This document shows positions 56,063 through 64,000 of a stretch of DNA of 64,000 nt, in pieces; the first letter of the stretch is position 1; the number at the start of each line of letters is the position of its first letter. Both the position numbers and the translations under genes were made by a program. The DNA comes from Pegoplata infirma (lineage: Eukaryota; Arthropoda; Insecta; Diptera; Anthomyiidae), in contig OY992540.1 in NCBI GenBank assembly GCA_963921195.1, positions 15,631,136 through 15,695,135 of the forward strand. The letters run 5' to 3'. Under the pieces are notes generated by a model that searched no databases, had not been told where the DNA came from, and saw only the letters and a list, made by a program, of their open reading frames with translations.

Positions 56063-56289
56063 GTGGAAAAATAATTATATTACTTTGTATTCACCAGCTG
56101 GTGAAAAACGGTTTTATTCACCACGAAGTGAATTATTATCCAAGTTACAAACTCAAGTTATTAAAATTTTTGGTTTTAAGAAAATGAAAATAGTAATTCT
56201 TGTTTTCTTTTTCGTTGCTCGTTAGCTTATATAGTCAAACTGAGGTGGCGTCCTGCAACTTTTTTAAAATTAGACACCTGCCTTAAAAC

Positions 56290-56483
56290 ATTATCATGTT
56301 AAAAAATAACGTACACAAATCATTATTAATAAAAGAAGAATCACTTATTTTTAGTACAGAACAAAAATAAATGACTTTAAAAATTGAATGCTAATGAAAG
56401 TCGTTATTTTTTATGTTGTTATTTTTGAAACGTTATACTTTTTAAATAAACTACAAACAGTTAATGACATAATTTTTTGAGTG
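56290..56483 (-). mobile_element. family H end (minus orientation)
   Basis: Ends AACTACAAACAGTTAATGAC then ATAATTTTTTGAGTG before TA (56484-56485). Inverse of 19736-19925, including AAATAAATGACTTTAAAAAT and ATGAAAGTCGTTATTTTT. The left limit is not defined. Confidence 0.65.
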
Positions 56484-56509
56484 TAAAAGTACTTTTTTCC
56501 TTTTTTTAG

Positions 56510-57080
56510 AAGGATTATTAATTTTAAGTTTTTTTGACCACTGACCAGGAGATGGAAAAGTTCCAAAAAAATTTTTAACACTTTTTGCCTTCTTGGAATC
56601 TGAAATTCGAAAAAATATTTTCGTCAAAATATTTTTGCCGCTAAATGGTCTTACTTTCCAAATTTCAAGTCTCTAGAACCATAATTTCAGGACATTGTAA
56701 AAGTACCAAAGTACACTTTTTTACCATTAAACATAATTTTTTTCATAATTTTTTTGCAGAAGGATTATAAATTTAAAGTTTTTATGACCTTTATTTTAGG
56801 AGATGAAAAAAGTATCAAAAGTACACTTTTTTATATACTTATCTTTTCCCCCGAAAAGTAAGGTTTGAACTTGCTGCAAATGCAGTATATCAGCAAAAAA
56901 TGATTCTGAGATCCGTTGTGACTTCTGAGAAACGGAATGTTCAAAAAGTACTTTTTACAAAATGTTTTGTTTTTCGCCAGAGGATCCTCTCCATTTCAAA
57001 TTTAACATTTTAAAAATTATTTTTTCAGGAAATGTACTTTTAGTATACTTTAACCCTCTTTAAAAGTCTGTAGCTTTAGT
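56510..57080. repeat. two-copy direct repeat
   Basis: AGAAGGATTATTAATTTTAA at 56509 and AGAAGGATTATAAATTTAAA at 56758 head two similar blocks (GGAGATG(G)AAAA, AAAAGTACACTTTTTT). No gene. Confidence 0.55.
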
Positions 57081-58128
57081 AGTTTGGACTGGGCGATGAT
57101 AAGTAAATCAGTCACTTACGCAACTCTTTTTTATATAAAGATAATTGAGCCATAAAATTCAAGGTATTAAATGCATTTATTGTTCAGTAGTTTTCAGCCT
57201 CCTTTCAACTGCTACCGAATTACAAAACATTTTCTTATTGTAAGGTGTAAAAATATATTTATGAATATCTACAATTCAATGCACTTATTGTTTAGTACAG
57301 TATAGGAGTTCATTGTTTCTACGTGTGTAGTTTATCTAAATCTTAGACCTTCATATGTTTTAAATTTGGGTGTGGCTTTTGGGAGTCATTTTCATTAATC
57401 TTTAAAACTTGCGATTGTTCTTTTGTTTGCAAATTTTAAATTGCAACAACAAATCGTTTTAAATAAATCTTAATAGAAAATGTTAAATGCCAAACACTTT
57501 TATAACATGATAAGTTGTTCAATAAGGTCAATATTTGGTGAGAATTAGATCAACAAGACGCAGACAATTTTTTTTTTTTTGTTGTTAGTATACTTTACCT
57601 AAGAAAACTTTGTTAACGAAATAATTACATGAATCTGTATAAGTCGACAACAATTGGAAAAGTTTTTACATTAAACACTTATTGTCTAGAAACAGAAAGG
57701 CAGAAGGAAAACTTTTCTTGTAAATTTAATATATGAAACTATCTACCAAATTATCTCATATGGTAAAGTGAAACATGAGACCGGCTGATTTTAGATTTTC
57801 AAATTGATTTTATCTTTCGTTTTGTATTAACATCCTTAAAGAGGAAGAAGCTGGAACAAAAGACCTCAGACTTCCGGAAGTGATTGATTGGGCATCTTAA
57901 TTTGTAGCTCAACTTTCAAAAAATCCTTTCACGAGATCACAGACTCCATGATATCCTTCTTGTGTCTGGAAAAAGCTTAAATTTTTAAAAGGATACAGGG
58001 GATTAATTACAAGTTTAGTTTACACTAGACAACATTAATTAGGAAAAACTTTGGAAACCGAAACGTAACTGGAAACTGTTTAGCATTGGAACAAGTAACA
58101 TCTTTATGTAGGTGTTTAGTAGAGTTTC
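57081..58128. other. unassigned
   Basis: About 1 kb with less repetitive A+T-rich sequence. I see no gene, exon-like frame or inverted repeat. Confidence 0.45.
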
Positions 58129-58129
58129 T

Positions 58130-58430
58130 CAATAATCAACCAATACGAGACCCCGTGGATTTTTTTTTAATATTTGGAAATATGTCAAATTAGGTAAATA
58201 AATAAGTAAATGGCGCCCAGGTTGGCGCCAAGCCCAAATCGCACAACTGAAACATGGGGAGATCGAACAGTGGCAGGCAATTATATGTATTTCGCCTTCT
58301 AAGAGGATATCCAGAGTTGTGTTGCACGATAACGGTAAATTCCAGAACCAATCCTTGCTCTTGTAACCGACTAAAAGACTGACGACCTCTGACCTATCGG
58401 GGCAGGTGGACACCGGCCAATGATAACTTT
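58130..58430 (-). mobile_element. GC-richer retroposon-like fragment with a 3' GGCGCC hairpin
   Basis: On the minus strand the sequence runs from GGCCGGTGTCCACCTGCCCC to a stem-loop GGCGCCAACCTGGGCGCC, then TTTACTTATTTATTTACC and an A-run. A terminal hairpin plus short-repeat or A-rich tail is common at LINE and SINE 3' ends. It abuts the A-run of a LINE 3' UTR. A 94-codon open frame on the minus strand has no recognisable domain. Confidence 0.45.
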
Positions 58431-58434
58431 TTTT

Positions 58435-59760
58435 TTTAATTTAACCAATACTCAGGGGATGCACTTACTCATGCAGTGCATTGTATTGATAAGGAAAATT
58501 GGGTATGGGAAGGAGGAAAGAGGGAGTAGTATTTGTGGATATTTGATTAAAAACTTTTGATTTTTTTGAAGGATTTTTCCCTGTAATGCGTTGTGCGAAA
58601 CACAGGGAGAGCTACTAAAAACGGATGTTCTCTACGGGATAAGCGAGTGTTACGAATTAATACTCGGGCTCGAGGAATGAGTTCACTTATCTCAGATGAG
58701 CACCTCCCATTGTATTATCGATAGAAAAGTGTCAAACCACCTTAATTTCGACGATGCTTCAGTGAATCAATAGAGTTGGATACACTACAGTTAACCGCCC
58801 CCCTGAATACGGTTCAGAAGCTTCAGAACAGACACTGAAGCTCCGGCCCATACTATCACCAAAGTGGCGCAGTAACCGGCTCCAACGTCCGATAGAAACG
58901 CCAACAGGTCTCCCGTAAATCGACAGTACGTCACATACTGTCGATCATTTAAAAGTCAATTGGTTTCTAAATACTCTCAAGATGGTTGATAACCATGGTC
59001 TCCATCACTTTGGAGAGCGCAGAGCAAATTGCGATTGGGCAGTAATTTTCAGTGTTGTTAGCCACACCCTTTTTGGGAATTGACTGCACATTGGCTAACT
59101 TTCAGCATGAGGGGCGACTGCCGCACGGTACGAAGAGCTGAAAAGGTTTGCCACTGGACGTGCCAGCGTAGAAGAGCACTGTTTCAGCACCAGTGCTGAT
59201 ATGCCGTCCGGCCCCGGTGACTTGTTTACGTTGAGATCCGCAATAACTCTTTTGACTACCCTGTCGAGAACGGGCAGTGGTTGATCGCTTTCCGGCAAAA
59301 AAGAAGTTCTTGCAAAAAGTTCAGCGAAGAGGTTGGCCTTATCAACCGGGTCAGTTAATGATTGATCGTTCTTTAAAAGAGTTGGAATAAAAGAACTAGC
59401 ATTATCCTTTAATCTTTTAACGAACAAACAAAAGGTCTAACTGTCTCGAGAAGCAGAAAGAACTTTCACGCGTAGACGCCGTTCGAATATAACCGTTTCG
59501 AGTCTAAGTACTTTGGCACACTCCGTTCTCGCCTTTTTGCGATGCAGATCAGTAACGACGTTCTTATTCGAACGCCAATTACTGAACGCTACCTCTCTGG
59601 ATCTGACTTCATTTTTGCACGAACCCATAAAGGTCAACGGTAGTGCCCAAAAGCTCTCAGGAAGTGTGTGCCTGCGTTTAGTCAACCAAAGAGTGTCAGA
59701 CTCTACTAAGCTCTTCCTTGTCCTTACAAGCATCAAGGGAAACCTGAAAAATAAGACAAA
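58435..59760 (-). pseudogene. LINE reverse-transcriptase remnant (copy J2)
   Basis: Minus strand, 5' to 3': KKARTECAKVLR (about 59550-59590); then 59427-59130 gives SFIPTLLKNDQSLTDPVDKA, NLFAELFARTSF and NVNKSPGPDGISALVLKQCS. After a frameshift near 59125, with a stop in place of Trp, SIPKKG and YCPIAICSALSKVMETMV are readable (58985-59080). The catalytic FADD block is deleted. The C-terminus SNSIDSLKHRRN and LFYRYNG(R)CSSEIS (58680-58790), a TTHYRE word and a 3' UTR (58440-58560) follow. It is the same or a sister family to 31394-32225. Decayed, not functional. Confidence 0.8.
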
Positions 59761-60236
59761 CAGAAAAATGAATACAACATAATAAGGAAGATAAGTCTTT
59801 TAGGAGGTACCGCTTCGGCGGCAAGCTTCACGTGTCTGCTTCATAGGGATTTTAGTGGATAAAAAGAAGAAGAAGAGGATAACCAACTTTGTCACTTGAA
59901 ACATGCATGTTTGGCGAACTATGCAATTTATTCCAACTTCGTCACACCCCAACTGAAACATGCTGGTTTGGAAAACTATTAGACAAATCATCCGCTTATG
60001 TGAAATTTGTCATATGTGGAACAAACACCTCCAATTTTCTATAATATATCCCTTATTTATCAGGAATCTTCCACCCAACAGACCCTTAGACTAAATTTAA
60101 TATCGCAACTATGATGAGTAAAACTTTAGAATACACAAGGGGTCCCATGGGTTTTGGTCCATGGTAAGCCTATAATCATATACATTCTTAATATTTCTTA
60201 AAACAACAGTTAACATGCATCCAAAATATTTCCAGA

Positions 60237-60237
<1 letters not shown>
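59761..60237. other. unassigned, with a two-copy repeat
   Basis: CTTGAAACATGCATGTTTGG (59897) and ACTGAAACATGCTGGTTTGG (59952) start two similar blocks about 55 bases apart. No gene. Confidence 0.45.

Positions 60238-60244
<7 letters not shown>

Positions 60245-60335
<91 letters not shown>
60245..60335. repeat. (ATT)n microsatellite, about 30 units
   Basis: An uninterrupted ATT/TTA run of about 91 bases. Confidence 0.95.
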
Positions 60336-60339
60336 TGTT

Positions 60340-61169
60340 TATTAGTCAATGGAAAGTATCCTTACAGACTACGATTCATATAAAATACATTTTACAAAAG
60401 TATAACATGTATATTTAATTTTAAAAAAATTGAAAAGGACGCACATTAACATCAGCCGGCCACAAAGAAGGCTTATCTATTTGAACATCAGTATACCCTA
60501 GCAATGGTGAATGCTTGAATCCTTGAATTATTTCGAAACAAAAAGCAGTTGGTCCCATTAATTCCAACTTATATGCTGCTACAGCAGCATAGAAATAACA
60601 ATATTAATACCCTAATGCAGTATTGTCTGTATCATAATTTTAAAAAACATAAAATGTGCAGTCTATTGCACAGCACCACCAACAGCAACATATATACATG
60701 TGCAACAACAGCAACATACCAACATATGTGTGACAGTATTATCTGCAACAACATGTAAACAACATGTTGCCATTATGTACTTCAGACTTATAGTCTAGTG
60801 CAGGGTGGTGGTAAGATAATATTTCATTATGTGTAGTAGGTACTCTCGAATAAATCTACATACAAACACATAAAAAGACAGGCAGACAGACACAGACAAT
60901 CAGGCTATGCAATCAGCCTACACTTCAAAGTAGAAGCATTAAGTTTTTTTGTGTATTTCTAAGTTTCTTCTTAAAAACTTTTGTGTATTTTGGGTCTGTC
61001 CTGAATAGGCAAGGACAAAGAAAACTTAGTTAAAGAAGGAGTCAGCTCTGTCTCCAGTGGAGACTCTCCACCATGACATATTTTAGCTGTTAAGACGAAT
61101 TTGTAAATACAAGACCAATTCAAAAACAACGGATACTATTTTCCAAAATTAGAATTTTTGGTTTTAACA
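60340..61169. other. unassigned, CAACA-rich
   Basis: 60580-60770 has scattered CAACAGCAACATA motifs and short palindromes (ACAACATGTAAACAACATGT). No gene or exon can be defended. Confidence 0.4.
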
Positions 61170-61870
61170 AATTAAGAATTTGGCTCCAGATAAACACAGA
61201 ATTTCATTAAAATTTACTGACAAGCTAATGGCTCTCAACAAGGGGCCAATACCGATCTTAAATCGGAAACAATTTTACGACAGCAACCAAAACGATTCAA
61301 TAATCTATTTGCGAACAATGATTACTTACGTGAATTCATGGATGGAACAATTATCGGAGAAGAAAATGTTGTCAGTTTACATGAAACAGACTTTTTACCA
61401 GTACCACTGGCTTCCTTCTAAGAGACAGTATCAGTACAAGTACGAATATTACAAACTGATCGATTTCGGTTTTAGCAAATCAAGATGACTTCTTTTTCAA
61501 AATAAACACAGAAACTCTTCAAATTTGACAAACAGAATTTTTAAGCAAACGACGTCCAGGAAGGGGCCGATTACGAAACATGGTGAACGCGGAAACATGG
61601 TAAGAGTTGGGCCAAATTCACAAAAGCAACCAGAGATGTTCACCAACATATTAGAAAACATTGAATACCGATGCTGGAATAGTCAACAAAATTTTTTTTA
61701 CTGACCGATTTAAAAACAGCAGTTTTTTTAGTTTTTCAAAGCTGATTGATTGCGTTTTAAATACTGAAAATTAATTTGAATTTAGCTAAATTTACTTTCA
61801 AACAAACTCAAGAAAATGGCTCCCAAGCAGGGGCCAATTAAAAATCACAATGAGGAAACAGGAATTATCA
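61170..61870 (+). repeat. three diverged copies of a GGGGCC(A/G)ATTA unit
   Basis: The copies are near 61195-61275 (ATGGCTCTCAACAAGGGGCC), 61530-61610 (CGTCCAGGAAGGGGCCGAT) and 61780-61865 (ATGGCTCCCAAGCAGGGGCC). The first and third also share AATTT(A)...AAATTTACT upstream, and all three share GGAAACA downstream. Copies 1 and 3 encode short similar starts (MAL.KGPI and MAPKQGPI), the first continuing to 61486 as an open frame of unknown function. It could be a decayed coding repeat or non-coding duplicates. Confidence 0.5.
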
Positions 61871-62190
61871 ACGGATCAATGATAGCTGAAGGGTAAACGA
61901 AAGCAGAAGAAATTTAAAGAAACCGTCCCTACCCAGGCGTTAAGTGCAATCTCTTCATCAATTATATTTTCATTTGTTGTTGTTCAGTATATTTGAGAGA
62001 TTTTTCAGATTGTTTAATGTTTTTAGGTTTTTTAGTAGGTATAATTAGGGATAATGTCACAGTTATTGAGTCTACCATTAAGTTTATGAAGCTTCTGTTT
62101 ATTTGACTTTAGGTAAGAGTAGCGGTGTCCGATTGACACCTTGCATAGACCTATTTGTACATAGCGATACCACAAAACTTTTTCCCTTAG
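61871..62190. other. unassigned
   Basis: No gene visible. It lies 3' of a LINE remnant and may include its 3' UTR. Confidence 0.4.
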
Positions 62191-62478
62191 CGGTGCAAGT
62201 TAAACAAGTTGAAAGCCATTGCGAATTTTTTTATTATCATTAGATCCATTCGCGTTAAATCCTCCCAAGTATTAAAACTTATCTGACCGGTAATGGATCG
62301 GTGACCTCTTGCCACTGCTGGGCAGTGACAAAGTATGTGTTCCATAGTTTTTTACATCCCTGGTGAAGCAATTCTTTTAATACTAGAGTCTGAAATAAAT
62401 CCAATATTCTTGGAATGAAAACCTATTACGAGTTATTATCCTAGTAAAAGCTCGACATTCTCTTTTCGTAACTGATAG
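62191..62478 (-). pseudogene. LINE C-terminal remnant (I/R1-like), copy K1
   Basis: Minus strand: LTKRECRAFTRIITRN, then after stops and a frame change MEHILCHCPAVARGHRSITG and WEDLTRMD, ending LFNLHR-stop. RECR..T.IIT and EHILCHCPA are hallmarks of the zinc-binding C-terminal end of LINEs with an RNase H domain. It abuts the 3' end of the next fragment, so that element probably inserted into it. Confidence 0.7.
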
Positions 62479-62479
62479 G

Positions 62480-63265
62480 TTAGGTTGGATGGGCGTCCGC
62501 CGATTTGCCGAATTCACCGGATGCCATAAGGCCCATTGTGATTACCTTAATTGTCATTTCCATACTCCCCTTTGATACAAAAAGTTTTTACTTTTTTAAC
62601 CACTCCGATTGTCTAAGATATTCTGGTAGAGATGTCATTGAGACACCGTTTAGACCAATGGTTCCCAACCTTTTTTGGGCCATGCCCCACTTTTGAGTTA
62701 AAAAACCAAAATGTCCCCCCTACACTCAAGAAAAGTGTGTAAATTTTTCAAATTTGTTTTAAAATTCAAAATTAACTTGTAGTTAAGCAAACATTTTTTT
62801 AAAATCATCTTTTAGACAATGTTTTTAGCAAAATTTTTTAACAACCAACTAAATAATTTTACTAAAATAAGTTTTTTAACAAAAAAAAACATAAAAATTT
62901 GCTCGTTGCCCCCCTGAAGCATTCAAATTGCCCCCCAGTGGGGCGAGAATCAAAGGTTGGGAACCATTGGTTTAGACAATCTAGGTCATCGAAAAATCTT
63001 TGCCCCAAATGCTTAAGGCGGCTTCTCATCAGGCCCGAACACTTACATAACAAGTGCATTACTGGCTCCTCCTCCTCCACTTCCCCGTAACTTTGACAAT
63101 AGTCCCTATCAGAAATTCCCATACGAACGGTCATTTGGCAAATATAACAGTTTGTTTGCCTACAGTAAGAAGATTTTTTGTTCGTTTAGGATTTGGCAGT
63201 GGCCTCATGGTTCGCGATATCCTGCACATAGTCGGTGATATCGTCGCTGCGCCTAAAAATGGAGT
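62480..63265 (-). pseudogene. LINE C-terminal remnant (LOA/R1/I-like), copy K2, split by a MITE
   Basis: Minus strand: RPLPNPKRTKNLLTVGK (63150-63220), then in another frame TVRMGISDRDYCQSYG and EEEEPVMHLLCKCSGLMRSR, KHLGQRFFDDLD. After the MITE it resumes VSMTSLPEYLRQSEWLKK-stop. The C..C-H..C zinc motif has a Tyr where the second Cys is expected. The 3' UTR has CACAATGGGCCTTATGGC and ends ACCTAACC. This order is typical of LINEs with an RNase H domain. A frameshift and the insertion make it dead. Confidence 0.78.
62656..62969. mobile_element. hAT-like MITE, TSD GTTTAGAC, in a LINE
   Basis: The ends are CAATGGTTCCCAACC and its exact inverse. GTTTAGAC is duplicated exactly (62648-62655 and 62970-62977). 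Subterminal GCCCCAC and GTGGGGC also pair. CA(A/G)TGGTTCCCAACC ends are widespread on hAT elements. 314 bp, no coding capacity. Removing it and one TSD rejoins the LINE frame. Confidence 0.9.
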
Positions 63266-64000
63266 CATGTGTAGTTTTTTTAATTTTTTTTTATTACATC
63301 TTTCTGAACCCCTATTGGTCATACGTTTACTCACTAAACCGTTTTTTGATATCTTGATTGGTTCAAAAGTTAGTAAAAGGATCTATGTGTTCGTCATACT
63401 AAAAAAAGGTCTGAAAAGGAGTTATGTGTTAAGCTACACATAACTTTTTTTGATAAAAAAGTAACAGCACGTGACAAAATGGACCACTATTTTAGTAATA
63501 TGAGGTTCACACATAGCATCCAAGTATTTTGAATGAATTTGTCAATATTTGCAAATTTTCATCCTGTTATCTAAATCCTAAATGGCGGGTAATAAAGCCT
63601 TGTGAAAGAAAGCCATTAAATCATTGATGGCGGTAAATTTTAGTATCTAAAGTACAGCATCTTTCGCAGATGTGAATTTATGTCAAAGCTCTTAAATATT
63701 TACAAGAAAAAACAAAAAATCAGCACCAGTTTTGCGAAAAATCTGTTGTTCGCTGTTTAGTGAAGAGCTTTTAAATATCAAAATTTAAAGGACCTTGTCT
63801 AACTAATGTCGCCTTAAACCGCCAACAAACTATTTTTAGACTGTGTCCCTCTAGAAAAGAAATTAACAATAAGAATGGTTTCATTAGCAAAAGGAGTTAT
63901 GTGTAAAAAATATTTCCATTTATTTAAATTTTGTTCCAAAAAGTACTTAAAAAAGGAGTTATGTGTATGTTTTTTGAAAATTTCTGCACCATTGGAAAAC
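63266..64000. other. unassigned, with AAAAGGAGTTATGTGT motifs
   Basis: Near-copies of AAAAGGAGTTATGTGT occur at about 63415, 63890 and 63950, with AAATGGAGTCATGTGT at 63258 and an inverted ACACATAACTTTTTTT at 63435. The rest shows no gene. Confidence 0.5.

Noticed and set aside
58209..58235. A TGGCGCC motif resembling a retroviral primer-binding site
   Set aside because: No LTR, gag or pol nearby; on the other strand it is a hairpin just before a TTTA/A-rich tail.
60215..60418. Poly-Tyr open frame
   Set aside because: It is the ATT microsatellite read in one frame.
61180..61486. Small protein-coding gene
   Set aside because: Open for 102 codons, but the similar unit at 61.8 kb stops quickly and no domain is recognisable; kept only as a repeat observation.

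Overview
The window looks like non-genic, repeat-saturated DNA from a fly (Diptera, most likely a schizophoran; I cannot name family or species). The reasons are extreme A+T richness by eye, a jockey-clade LINE, several copies of the dipteran mini-me/Helentron-associated repeat (a GACGGACA microsatellite beside a conserved core and a TATATA tract), and a dense layer of short inverted-repeat DNA transposons. I found no host protein-coding gene, no rRNA and no functional tRNA. The window could be intergenic or lie inside a very long intron. The only long intact reading frame is ORF2 of the LINE.

Layout. 0.2-8 kb: mini-me repeats, one split by a 1.1-kb hAT-like palindrome; foldback elements with TGGGGCATTCC ends; a 21-bp minisatellite that switches strand. 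8-12 kb: a hAT MITE and several elements ending CACTCAAA or CACAGAAA. 12.2-14.3 kb: a 496-bp unit in near-identical tandem copies followed by an inverted piece, then a degenerate TTCCTATAGAAAA array. 14.4-24 kb: mini-me variant, foldback arms, two further TA-flanked elements and a 129-bp TAA-flanked hairpin. 24.7-28.1 kb (minus strand): a 5'-truncated jockey-type LINE with the 3' part of ORF1 and a complete 886-residue ORF2. 28.76-32.67 kb: a TTAA-flanked piggyBac-type non-autonomous element carrying a broken LINE that itself carries other insertions. 33.5-35.4 kb: a 1.9-kb foldback with tandem units in each arm. 36.9-39.9 kb: two hAT-like elements with exact 8-bp target duplications. 41.2-42.8 kb: a nested stack with paralogous empty sites. 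43.8-48.5 kb: two copies of a tRNA-derived SINE, one inside a hAT element. 49-53.7 kb: a palindrome, a mini-me element with an insertion, and a 2-kb hAT element with GGTATCG repeats. 55.3-56.1 kb: simple A-rich repeat. 58.1-59.8 kb and 62.2-63.3 kb (minus strand): three degenerate LINE fragments, one split by a hAT MITE with an 8-bp duplication.

Nothing here works together as a pathway. The useful content is a nested insertion record: at least seven distinct hAT-like elements have 8-bp target duplications (six exact), many TA-flanked elements share terminal CACTCAAA/CACAGAAA motifs, and two insertions are proven by uninserted paralogous copies inside the window. No DNA-transposase gene is visible, so all of the DNA elements are judged non-autonomous. 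I see no convincing new functional system; the strongest novelty candidates are the individual element families and the nested structures.
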